Source: an uncultured Collinsella sp.
GTDB taxonomy: Bacteria > Actinomycetota > Coriobacteriia > Coriobacteriales > Coriobacteriaceae
Direction of reading: 5' to 3'
DNA: 6,517 nt
NCBI GenBank assembly: GCA_902478995.1
Contig: CABSNF010000097.1
Span: 1-6,517, forward strand
Positions 1-5,469 of the stretch are shown in pieces (within the stretch, counting starts at the first letter, position 1; each line of letters starts with the position of its first letter). The position numbers were made by a program, and so were the translations under genes. Under the pieces are notes generated by a model. It ran no database searches. It was not told the DNA's origin and worked only from the letters and a program-made list of their open reading frames with translations.

Positions 1-647
1 GTGTAGGGGGCCAGGGCGTACTTCTTGGCGAGCTCCTCGGCGCGCGGCTCGAAGCGCTTGCGGATGTCGAGCATGTCCTTCCAGATATCCTTGGTCTGCT
101 CGATAAACAGATCGAACTTGGGGAAGCAGCCGCGGCGGTTGAGCAGGCGCAGGCCGAAGCAGTCGGCGAGGTAGTAGCCCTTTTCGCAGCCGCCCGAACC
201 ATGGTCAGAAGCCATGGCGACGCAGTTCTCGGCACCCACAGCCTGGCCGATGGGGCCCTCGGGCTTGGTCATGGCGTAGACGCGCACGCCCATGCCCTTC
301 ATCTTCTTGACGGCCTCGAGGACCTCGGGGGTGGTGCCGGACTCGGAGGCGGTGAGCACGACGGACTTCTCGGTCATGCGCTTGTGGCCGGAGACGTTCC
401 ACTCGGCGGCGTGGATCAGGTAGACCTCGAGGTCGCGGTCGCCGAACTTGTTCATGAGGTACTCGAGCTGCATGAGCTCGTCCCAGGTGCCGCCGACGCC
501 CATCAGGAACACGGCGTCGTAGCCCTCGTCGGCGACCTTGTCGGCGAGCGCGGTCATCTTCTTGCCGGTCTCGTAGAGCGCCTTGCCGTCCTCGAGATAG
601 CCCTCCTGGTCGAAATGCATGATCTCGATCTTCTCGGTTTCCTTCAT
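1..647 (-). CDS. SIS-domain phosphosugar deglycase/isomerase, FrlB-like (3' end outside window)
   Basis: The first 215 residues of a protein whose C-terminus lies beyond base 1. Residues about 44-150 form a SIS (sugar isomerase) fold: a phosphate-binding loop FLMGVGGTWDE (47-57), then VVLTASESGTTPEV (96-109) with the Ser/Thr-rich sugar-phosphate motif, then a VYAMTK strand (123-128). From memory it aligns along its length with Escherichia coli FrlB, fructoselysine-6-phosphate deglycase (about 340 aa), which splits the phosphorylated Amadori product into glucose 6-phosphate and lysine in the cytoplasm. The second SIS domain, with the catalytic Glu and His, would lie outside the window, so activity cannot be judged. 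The start is ATG at 647, with AAGGAGAG six bases upstream. It follows the other SIS gene after 60 bp on the same strand, so co-transcription is likely. Codons end almost always in G or C, more so than in the upstream gene, suggesting high expression. The SIS family is secure; the substrate is inferred. Confidence 0.85.
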   Translation of the reverse strand, partial: MKETEKIEIMHFDQEGYLEDGKALYETGKKMTALADKVADEGYDAVFLMGVGGTWDELMQLEYLMNKFGDRDLEVYLIHAAEWNVSGHKRMTEKSVVLTASESGTTPEVLEAVKKMKGMGVRVYAMTKPEGPIGQAVGAENCVAMASDHGSGGCEKGYYLADCFGLRLLNRRGCFPKFDLFIEQTKDIWKDMLDIRKRFEPRAEELAKKYALAPY

Positions 648-683
648 TTGTCTCTCCTTTCTGGGGTTGTTTCCACATCCCCC

Positions 684-697
684 ATGCCAACGGGCAT
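684..697 (-). other. Small hairpin between the two SIS genes
   Basis: A 5-bp inverted repeat (ATGCC/GGCAT) with a 4-base loop lies in the 60-bp gap between the two SIS genes, ten bases after the stop codon of the upstream gene. No T-run follows on the minus strand, so it is not an intrinsic terminator. It could be a 3' stabilising or processing hairpin that sets different mRNA levels for the two genes, but a stem this short may be chance. Confidence 0.25.
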
Positions 698-707
698 CAA
701 AACCCGC

Positions 708-1823
708 TTACATTCCGTAACACTCGGCCGCTTTGGCCTTAAGCGCATTGACTGACTCTTCGTAGCCCTCTGCCTTGACCTCCATTTGCTTGGAGACGGC
801 ATCAAGATACGGGTGCACGTCCCATGACTTCAGACGCTCGGCGATTATGGCCGCAATCGTCTGGAAGAACACAAGATTGGGAATTGCGCTGAGCAGCGGA
901 GCCACCTGAGGCACCGCAACCTCGTGAGCCCTACCCTTGGGATGGGCCGTGAGCAGCACCGTTTTTGTCGTAACGTTCGATAGCGCATCAGCGATATTCG
1001 CAAGACGCTCCGACCCCTGCGGATCGTCGACGATAAACACCAGATAGCCCGGAACGATCTGCATCTCGGGACCGTGGACGAACTCCTCGCCTTCGTGATG
1101 CATGGCAGGAATCTTGATGGTCTCGCTCAGCTTGAGGGCCGCCTCTTCGGCAACGCCATAGTTGGGGCCGTTGCCGACGACCATGGCGGGCGTGTGCTCA
1201 GAAAGCTCGAGCATGTGGTCTTGGACATATGCCTCGGCGGTCTTGCACATCACGGCATTGGCCTGGATAGCCTCACGCAGGTCGTCAAGACGCTGGGCAA
1301 CGCCCTTGGCGTCAATCGTTCCGCGCGCCTGACCGCCGTAAATACCAAAGAGCACCAGGTACTCAACGAGCACCTCGACGCCCAGAGTCACAAAGTCCAC
1401 CGACTCGACGCCCACACCGTAGTCAAGAACGATGTCAGCGTGTTCCTTGATGGGTGCCTCGACGTTTGCCGTGAGCGCAACTGCAGCCATATCGTGTGCG
1501 CGCATGTAATCGAGCGCCGCAATCGTATTGGTCGAATAGCCACTCTGCGAAACGGCAATGTTGAGCACATGCTGCGGATAGGTGTGTTCAAAATCGACGA
1601 AGGCCTCGGGCGTCACAACGGACACCTGCATTTGCAGGGCATCTTGCAGGTAATCGCGGGCGCAATCGGCGGCATGGCGCGACGAACCCGAAGCAACGAT
1701 GCGCAGCGCGTCAAAAGAACCGGACTGGAAAATATCAACGAGCTGCGCTACCAGCTCAGACGAACGCTCGAGGTTCTCCCCCATACGCACATGGGCAAGC
1801 TGAACGTAATCGAGCATCTTCAT
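708..1823 (-). CDS. Double-SIS phosphosugar deglycase/isomerase (GlmS isomerase-like, probable fructosamine-6-phosphate deglycase)
   Basis: A 371-residue cytoplasmic enzyme with two SIS domains and no glutaminase domain. The first domain (about 35-165) carries ASGSSRHAA (44-52) and SQSGYSTNT (92-100), the phosphosugar-binding loops. The second (about 205-345) has VVGNGPNYGVAEEAALKLSE (215-234) and EEFVHGPEMQI (246-256). Glu234 and His250 are 16 residues apart, as are GlmS Glu488/His504 and the FraB deglycase pair Glu214/His230, and Lys231 matches GlmS Lys485. The active site therefore looks intact. Relatives include AgaS-, FraB- and GfrF-type enzymes that release amine and hexose 6-phosphate from Amadori compounds. 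The pairing with a FrlB-like gene downstream favours a fructosamine or glucoselysine phosphate substrate, though an amino-sugar isomerase or deaminase is possible. I chose ATG 1823 because GAGGTGA sits just upstream. An in-frame ATG at 1862 would lie inside the candidate operator and lacks a comparable site. Confidence 0.88.
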   Translation of the reverse strand: MKMLDYVQLAHVRMGENLERSSELVAQLVDIFQSGSFDALRIVASGSSRHAADCARDYLQDALQMQVSVVTPEAFVDFEHTYPQHVLNIAVSQSGYSTNTIAALDYMRAHDMAAVALTANVEAPIKEHADIVLDYGVGVESVDFVTLGVEVLVEYLVLFGIYGGQARGTIDAKGVAQRLDDLREAIQANAVMCKTAEAYVQDHMLELSEHTPAMVVGNGPNYGVAEEAALKLSETIKIPAMHHEGEEFVHGPEMQIVPGYLVFIVDDPQGSERLANIADALSNVTTKTVLLTAHPKGRAHEVAVPQVAPLLSAIPNLVFFQTIAAIIAERLKSWDVHPYLDAVSKQMEVKAEGYEESVNALKAKAAECYGM

Positions 1824-1836
1824 CGTCTCACCTCGT
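1824..1836 (-). promoter_or_regulatory. Ribosome binding site that decides the SIS gene start
   Basis: On the minus strand GAGGTGA ends four bases before ATG 1823. It supports the 371-aa form over the version extended by 13 residues that starts at 1862. Confidence 0.65.
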
Positions 1837-1844
1837 AACAAATC

Positions 1845-1863
1845 ATTAGTATTTGATACCAAT
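1845..1863. promoter_or_regulatory. Candidate operator, inverted repeat upstream of the SIS operon
   Basis: ATTAGTATTTGATACCAAT is an inverted repeat of two 8-bp arms with one mismatch around a 3-bp spacer. It lies 22 bp before the SIS start, next to the ribosome binding site, where a bound repressor would block transcription. The piece TTTGATACC recurs at 1885-1893, 33 bp away, about three helical turns. The spacer does not fit the HutC GTnTAnAC core, so it may be read by the other GntR protein or by a different regulator. No experimental support. Confidence 0.45.
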
Positions 1864-1884
1864 CACAGTTACAGGTTACGGCTT

Positions 1885-1893
1885 TTTGATACC
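1885..1893 (+). repeat. Second copy of the TTTGATACC half-site
   Basis: An exact 9-base direct repeat of bases 1852-1860, which belong to the inverted repeat at 1845-1863. It may be an auxiliary half-site for the same regulator. Nine bases within about 200 bp could also be chance. Confidence 0.3.
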
Positions 1894-1948
1894 TCTTTGT
1901 CGATTAATTTATCCCCATCGGCGAACGGTCGATTTTGAGCCCTGTAAG

Positions 1949-1962
1949 GTTGTATATACAGC
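1949..1962. promoter_or_regulatory. Candidate GntR/HutC-type operator
   Basis: The perfect 10-bp palindrome TGTATATACA (1951-1960) contains GTATATAC, an exact fit to the GTnTAnAC core described for HutC-subfamily GntR operators; the flanking pair 1949/1962 is also complementary. It lies in the gap between the two GntR genes and the SIS operon they probably control. On the minus strand TATACA within it could also serve as a -10 box, with TTGATC (complement of 1972-1977) 15 bp upstream, so repressor and polymerase would compete. The spacer is short, so the promoter reading is weak. Confidence 0.5.
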
Positions 1963-1975
1963 TGACCCAACGATC

Positions 1976-1997
1976 AAAACTGGTTAGTTTCCCAGCC
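1976..1997 (-). terminator. Weak possible terminator after the second GntR gene
   Basis: Read on the minus strand, GGCTGG and CCAG form a 4-bp stem, extendable by G-U pairs, with an 8-base loop followed directly by TTTT. It begins 19 bases after the stop codon at 2017. The stem is short, so it may only attenuate readthrough from the regulatory operon into the SIS operon. Confidence 0.3.
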
Positions 1998-2016
1998 GTT
2001 ATTCACAAAATACCAG

Positions 2017-2730
2017 CTAGTACGTATAGGTGTAGCCGCCCGTATCGCCACGATTGAAGGACTTTACATACTCGATAGCCTGACCGCTCGCGTCATAGCT
2101 CACGCATTCCAAAAGCAAAACAAGATCGCCCTGTCCCAGTCCAAGGAGGCCGGCATCTCGTGCGCCCAGCGCTTCGATATCGAGCTTTTCCTGTGCCATG
2201 ACTGGCTTTCGGCCCAGCATCTCATAGGTCTCGTACAAACTGAAGACCGACACGTCAATATCTTCGATGGTTGGGAACAGCAGGCAGGGAATCAGCGCCG
2301 TCTCAATCGATACGGGGCTACCGTTTATGCAGTTCAGGCGTCGAACGGAATAGAGCAGGTCGTCCTCGGCGATGCCAAACAGGTCGGCGTAATATGGCCC
2401 CGCATAACGCTTGGAACGCGCGAGAATACGGACGGACGGCTCGCCGCCCGAAGCACGGACCGATTCACGGAAACCGACCGTGCGTTCAAAAAAAGCAGGT
2501 ACTTTCTGCGCCACAAAGGCACCTTTTCCCCGAACACGGCGAATCTGCCCGCGCCGAACCAGCTCATCGACAGCGCTTCGGATGGTCAAGCGTGTCGTAC
2601 CAAATTCCTCGGCAAGGTCTTTTTCGGACGGAATCATGGAACCCGTGGGATATATACCGCGCTCGATACGTTCCTCGATGCGGCGTCGAATGCGCATATA
2701 AACCGGGGTGGCATCTACTGTTTCAGCCAT
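2017..2730 (-). CDS. GntR-family transcriptional regulator, HutC type (second of the pair)
   Basis: A 237-residue cytoplasmic DNA-binding protein. Residues about 8-75 form the winged helix-turn-helix: MIPSEKDLAEEFGTTRLTIR (32-51) is the helix-turn-helix and RRVRGKGAFVAQ (64-75) the wing. Residues about 90-235 form a UTRA ligand-binding domain, recognised by SPVSIETALIP (138-148), SLYETYEMLG (164-173) and the late IEYVKSFNRG (219-228). HutC-type regulators usually repress sugar-phosphate, amino-sugar or amino-acid catabolic genes and release DNA on binding the substrate. Length is normal for the family. The start at 2730 has AGGTGA just upstream and lies inside the end of the preceding GntR gene (16-bp overlap), implying translational coupling. 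It is the gene nearest the SIS operon, so that operon is the likeliest target. The effector, perhaps a phosphorylated fructosamine, is inferred. Confidence 0.9.
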   Translation of the reverse strand: MAETVDATPVYMRIRRRIEERIERGIYPTGSMIPSEKDLAEEFGTTRLTIRSAVDELVRRGQIRRVRGKGAFVAQKVPAFFERTVGFRESVRASGGEPSVRILARSKRYAGPYYADLFGIAEDDLLYSVRRLNCINGSPVSIETALIPCLLFPTIEDIDVSVFSLYETYEMLGRKPVMAQEKLDIEALGARDAGLLGLGQGDLVLLLECVSYDASGQAIEYVKSFNRGDTGGYTYTY

Positions 2731-3482
2731 TGTTCACCTGCCACGCTCCTCATGCCGTTCTCTTCGCCGTTATCGGCAAAGCGGAACTTTGTGGGCAAAA
2801 TCACCGATTTGCAATGCTCCACAAAGCGCATGTCCTTATCAAATTCGATCGAGCTCTCATAGAACACCGGCGTTCCCTCTTCTTGCTGGAGCAGCTCGGC
2901 CTCTTCGGCGTTCAAACGCGAGATGGAGATATGCTCACGTCCATGCTCAACACGCACGCCACCTTCTTTGAGCAAGACATCGTAAAGACTCTCACACTCA
3001 AAATCGTGCTCGGGAAGCGCGGGGCACAGGGACAGGTTAACGTGAGCGGTCTCGATTGACGCCGGCTCGCCCTCTATAAGTCGAATGCGCTGCATGCGGA
3101 GTAAAGGAGCGCCCACAGCCACCCCAAGCTTGTCGGCAAGCGCCTCATCCGCCTCGATGGTCCCGGTGGAAACCAGACGAGAAGAGGGGTGCAGGCCGGC
3201 AGTCCGCACAGCATCGGAAAAGTTATACGTTTCCTGGAAGATATTCAGCGGCTTGGGAGGACACACATACGTACCCGATCCGCGACGGCTCTCGAGCGTT
3301 CCACACGAGATGAGCCGCGTGATACCGGCGCGCAACGCCGTACGCGAAACGCCAATCTCTTCGCACAGCACGCGCTCAGCCGGCAGGCGATCGCCGCCGG
3401 CAAGCTGGTGGTGCTGGATATACCAAAGAATTCCCTCAACAGCACAATCTTTGGGGGGAATTGCATAAGATTCGCCTGCCAT
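2715..3482 (-). CDS. GntR-family transcriptional regulator, HutC type (first of the pair)
   Basis: A 255-residue regulator. The winged helix-turn-helix spans about 12-75, with RLPAERVLCEEIGVSRTALR (32-51) as the DNA-reading element and LESRRGSGTYV (63-73) as the wing. A UTRA effector domain follows (about 90-235), shown by GEPASIETAHVNLSLCP (138-154), ESLYDVLLKEGG (164-175) and VEHCKSVILP (221-230). About 20 residues after the domain (NGEENGMRSVAGEQWLKQ) are encoded where the next GntR gene begins and look like a non-conserved tail. The recognition helix differs from that of its neighbour (VSRTALRAGITRL against TTRLTIRSAVDEL) and overall identity looks low, so this is not a recent duplication and the two probably read different operators. 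Start ATG 3482 is preceded by GAGGAG eight bases away. It sits 38 bp after the small unknown gene on the same strand. Confidence 0.9.
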   Translation of the reverse strand: MAGESYAIPPKDCAVEGILWYIQHHQLAGGDRLPAERVLCEEIGVSRTALRAGITRLISCGTLESRRGSGTYVCPPKPLNIFQETYNFSDAVRTAGLHPSSRLVSTGTIEADEALADKLGVAVGAPLLRMQRIRLIEGEPASIETAHVNLSLCPALPEHDFECESLYDVLLKEGGVRVEHGREHISISRLNAEEAELLQQEEGTPVFYESSIEFDKDMRFVEHCKSVILPTKFRFADNGEENGMRSVAGEQWLKQ

Positions 3483-3520
3483 TGCACAGACTCCTCATTC
3501 AGAAACGTATGCCGCCCAAA

Positions 3521-4009
3521 TTAGACCAGCCCTCCCATGGCATCAAATTCGGCCTTGATCTTCTCGGCGACATTCCGATACGACTTATATAGACTTGAAT
3601 CGCGTTTGACTTCGTCGGTCATAACGGGAATCTCTAATTTGGAAACCTCGTCTTTTCCCGTCTGAACCGCCACAACAACGCCCATACCAAGACACATATT
3701 ACGCTTGGCAGCGTTTATTTTCGCCGCCTTGGCAGGATTTGCCAGGATACGCTGGGCAAATTCCTGTTTTGAGGCCACTTCCTCGGCCTCCGGATCGCCC
3801 GCCTCGGCCACTTCGCACTGCAACACGTCCGCATAGTCAAAAATCTTCGGCTCGCCGCCGCGCTGATGCACGGCCCACTTGCGACGCGTGGCATCCTGGT
3901 AGATAGCCGGCAAAAACGTAAACCGCGGCGGGTCCAAAATCGTATCCGTGATGCTAAACACATCGGGATCAAAGGCATCCTGCGGGTTTTTCTTCTTGAA
4001 CAGCCCCAT
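3521..4009 (-). CDS. Small cytoplasmic protein of unknown function (possible PH-like domain)
   Basis: A 162-residue protein that I do not recognise with certainty. It opens with a basic stretch (MGLFKKKNP), has no signal peptide and no clear membrane segment; the short hydrophobic run around 106-116 (CLGMGVVVAVQ) is too brief. The middle, WAVHQRGGEPKIFDYADVLQCEVAE (45-69), followed by VSKLEIPVM (122-130) and an amphipathic C-terminal helix with SSLYKSYRNVAEKIKAEF (138-155), resembles the C-terminal half of DUF4428/DUF4429-type proteins, which look like PH-fold domains; the usual N-terminal zinc ribbon is absent. That match is from memory and weak. I chose ATG 4009 because GGGAGG lies five bases upstream; an in-frame ATG at 4042 adds 11 residues with no such site. 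It is 38 bp upstream of the GntR pair and may head their operon. Confidence 0.75.
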   Translation of the reverse strand: MGLFKKKNPQDAFDPDVFSITDTILDPPRFTFLPAIYQDATRRKWAVHQRGGEPKIFDYADVLQCEVAEAGDPEAEEVASKQEFAQRILANPAKAAKINAAKRNMCLGMGVVVAVQTGKDEVSKLEIPVMTDEVKRDSSLYKSYRNVAEKIKAEFDAMGGLV

Positions 4010-4046
4010 ATCAGCCTCCCGTACTAGCATTAAACAACTCAAGCCG

Positions 4047-4055
4047 AATATAGCA
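4047..4055 (-). promoter_or_regulatory. Extended -10 promoter for the small unknown gene and the GntR pair
   Basis: On the minus strand the sequence reads TGCTATATT, an extended -10 element (TGn plus TATATT) 37 bp before ATG 4009. No good -35 hexamer lies 16-18 bp upstream, which extended -10 promoters tolerate. Transcription would start near 4040. Confidence 0.45.
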
Positions 4056-4130
4056 CCAATTTCAAGCTCATCCTTTAGTAGATCGGTGCGCGGCGTCTAT
4101 GGCTCGCCCAGCGGAAGAGTTTACGGACGA

Positions 4131-4203
4131 GGGCCGGGGTGCCTGCTTTGTTTTGAGAGGTGGGCTTCGCGAACTTCTCAAAACAAAGCAGGCACCCCGG
4201 CCC
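4131..4203. repeat. Long palindromic element with 28-bp perfect arms
   Basis: Arms 4131-4158 and 4176-4203 are exact reverse complements over 28 bp; in RNA, three further pairs (one G-U) extend the stem to 31 bp and leave an 11-base loop, 4162-4172. The arms have a GC-rich base (GGGCCGGGGTGCC) and an AT-richer tip (TTTGTTTTGAGA). No T-run follows on either strand, so it does not fit an intrinsic terminator. It fills a gap with no gene, between the 3' end of the LacI-type gene and the promoter of the next. This is what a dispersed palindromic intergenic repeat of REP or MITE type looks like; copy number cannot be judged from one window. Confidence 0.8.
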
Positions 4204-4257
4204 CGCCGGCAAATAGCGGACGCTCCGCATGCAATCTATGCAAACAAACAAGTGCGC

Positions 4258-5286
4258 TTAGCTATATTCGGTAAGGTCAAGCACACTGCCCTTCACGATA
4301 AGCGCCGGCTCCAGAACGACCTCTTCGGCACGTCTACCGCCCCTACCGGCAAGACGCTTGGACATGCAGCCAAAAGCATGCTCCGCGAGGACACCAGGGT
4401 CCTGCTCAATCGCGGTCAGCGCTGGCTCAAAGAGAACGTCGGCGGCCGAGTTGTCATAGCTTACGACCGAGATATCGCCCGGGATGCTCTTCCCCATCTC
4501 GTGCAAGCGCTTGAGCAAACCGAGGGCAATGTTGTCCGAGCTTGCGAACACGGCAGTGGCGTCGGTTGCGAGCACCGCCTCCGAGGCCTCGTAGGCGCTC
4601 GGAATGTAGTACTCGCTCTCAAACTCCAGGCGCGCGTCGATGGGCAGTCCCACCTCGCGCAGTGCGCGCTCATAGCCAGCAAGTCGCTTGCGGCCCGTAT
4701 TGGAGCGGCGCGCGTTAACCAGACAGGCGATGCGGCGATGACCCTGCTCAATCAGATACCGCGTGGCCATGTAGCCGCCCATCTCGTGGTCAAACATCAC
4801 CTTGTCGCACTCGAGCCCCTCAATGGCACGGTCGACCATCACGGCAGGGATAGGCAGATGGCTGACCTCTTCGCGCAGGGCACGGTCATCCGAGAACTCG
4901 TCGCCTACCACCAGGAAGACACCATCGACGCCGCGCGTCACCAGCTGGCGCAGCAACTCCAGGTCGTCATCGGCGCTTCCACCCGAGCTAGTAATAAAGA
5001 GTGCATAGCCGTCTTCGCGGCAGCGCTTTTCCAAGCTGCCGGCGAGCGAGGCAAAAAAGCGACTCTCGATATTGGGAACGATAAGGCCCAGCGTGCGCGA
5101 CTCGCGCATGACCAGGCTGCGCGCGATCTGGTTAGGAACATAGTGATTGCGCGCCGCAACCTCCTTGATGAGCTTGCGGTTTTCTTCCGAGATGCGACAG
5201 GGCCGATTATTGAGAACAAGCGAGACCGACGAAGGGGAAAGCCCCACCTCCTGGGCGATCTGCTTGAGGGTGACTTTGTTGGCCAT
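4258..5286 (-). CDS. LacI-family transcriptional regulator
   Basis: A 342-residue repressor of normal family length. Residues 5-25 form the helix-turn-helix (VTLKQIAQEVGLSPSSVSLV), followed by the hinge region YVPNQIARSLVM (49-60) that binds the minor groove. Residues 65-335 are a periplasmic-binding-protein-like sensor domain: LGLIVPNIESRFFASLAGSL (66-85), DGVFLVVGDE (121-130), GGYMATRYLIEQGHRRIACL (170-189), TAVFASSDNIALGLL (244-258) and SVVSYDNS (273-280). Such proteins usually sense a sugar or nucleoside; the ligand cannot be read from the sequence. The start is ATG 5286, which places the helix-turn-helix at the very N-terminus and has AAGGAG four bases upstream; the frame stays open to 5568, but only because it runs antisense to murB. 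It diverges from murB and no sugar genes adjoin it in the window, so the target may be itself, murB or a distant operon. Confidence 0.92.
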   Translation of the reverse strand: MANKVTLKQIAQEVGLSPSSVSLVLNNRPCRISEENRKLIKEVAARNHYVPNQIARSLVMRESRTLGLIVPNIESRFFASLAGSLEKRCREDGYALFITSSGGSADDDLELLRQLVTRGVDGVFLVVGDEFSDDRALREEVSHLPIPAVMVDRAIEGLECDKVMFDHEMGGYMATRYLIEQGHRRIACLVNARRSNTGRKRLAGYERALREVGLPIDARLEFESEYYIPSAYEASEAVLATDATAVFASSDNIALGLLKRLHEMGKSIPGDISVVSYDNSAADVLFEPALTAIEQDPGVLAEHAFGCMSKRLAGRGGRRAEEVVLEPALIVKGSVLDLTEYS

Positions 5287-5321
5287 CTCGCTCCTTCCGG
5301 GTTTACGCGCAATCTCTTGAA

Positions 5322-5327
5322 AGTATA
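5322..5327 (-). promoter_or_regulatory. -10 box of the LacI-type regulator gene
   Basis: TATACT on the minus strand lies 35 bp before ATG 5286 and matches the -10 consensus at five of six positions. The hexamer about 17 bp upstream is a poor -35. An imperfect CG-centred palindrome (TTACGCGCAA, 5303-5312) lies between this box and the ribosome binding site and could be an autoregulatory site. Confidence 0.4.
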
Positions 5328-5420
5328 GCGACTGCCCATCTACCTCGGTGATAAACACTTTACTAATCCGGTGGACGGCTGTTTTATCGCCGTCAGCGCA
5401 CCAAATCCGTCCAGGTGGGG

Positions 5421-5426
5421 TATATT
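5421..5426 (+). promoter_or_regulatory. Possible -10 box for murB
   Basis: TATATT lies 43 bp before the murB start in the divergent control region. No convincing -35 is present at the usual distance. If used, transcription would begin around 5432-5434, inside the adjacent palindrome. Confidence 0.35.
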
Positions 5427-5427
5427 G

Positions 5428-5437
5428 CAATCGATTG
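5428..5437. promoter_or_regulatory. Candidate LacI-type operator in the divergent region
   Basis: CAATCGATTG is a perfect 10-bp palindrome with the central CG typical of LacI-family operators; in context (TGCAATCGATTGAT) it resembles a cre-like site with some mismatches. It starts one base after the possible murB -10 box, a position where a bound repressor would block initiation. The regulator encoded 142 bp away is the obvious candidate. Recognition is inferred from position and symmetry only. Confidence 0.4.
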
Positions 5438-5469
5438 ATGACAACAACCACCAAAAGGCGGATATTCGT

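Larger units (their letters stand above)
4010..4257. other. Intergenic stretch without a gene
   Basis: These 248 bases carry the promoter-like box at 4047-4055, the long palindrome at 4131-4203 and a small 5-bp hairpin at 4216-4228 (GCGGA/TCCGC, 3-base loop). I see no reading frame with gene-like composition or a ribosome binding site here. Reading frames that cross it belong to the antisense shadow of the LacI-type gene. Confidence 0.6.

Noticed and set aside
205..690. Minus-strand frame of 161 codons overlapping the FrlB-like gene
   Set aside because: Arg-rich out-of-frame translation of the same strand; the true frame starts at 647 with a good ribosome binding site and SIS motifs.
1074..1838. 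Plus-strand reading frame of 254 codons opposite the SIS gene
   Set aside because: Antisense shadow of a gene with intact catalytic motifs; the His/Leu/Val/Gly-rich product is typical of reverse-complement GC-rich coding DNA.
2017..3482. GntR pair as a recent tandem duplication or a split gene
   Set aside because: Both are full length with complete DNA-binding and UTRA domains, and their sequences differ throughout, including the recognition helix.
3521..4042. Start of the small unknown protein at ATG 4042
   Set aside because: It would overlap the predicted transcription start near 4040, lacks a ribosome binding site and adds residues with no gene-like character.
4131..4203. Long hairpin as an intrinsic terminator for the LacI-type gene
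   Set aside because: No T-run follows the stem on either strand, and the stem is far longer than usual for a terminator.
4099..5328. Plus-strand reading frame of 409 codons opposite the LacI-type gene
   Set aside because: It is the antisense shadow of a clear LacI-family gene, runs through the long palindrome, has no ribosome binding site and its translation shows no recognisable domain.
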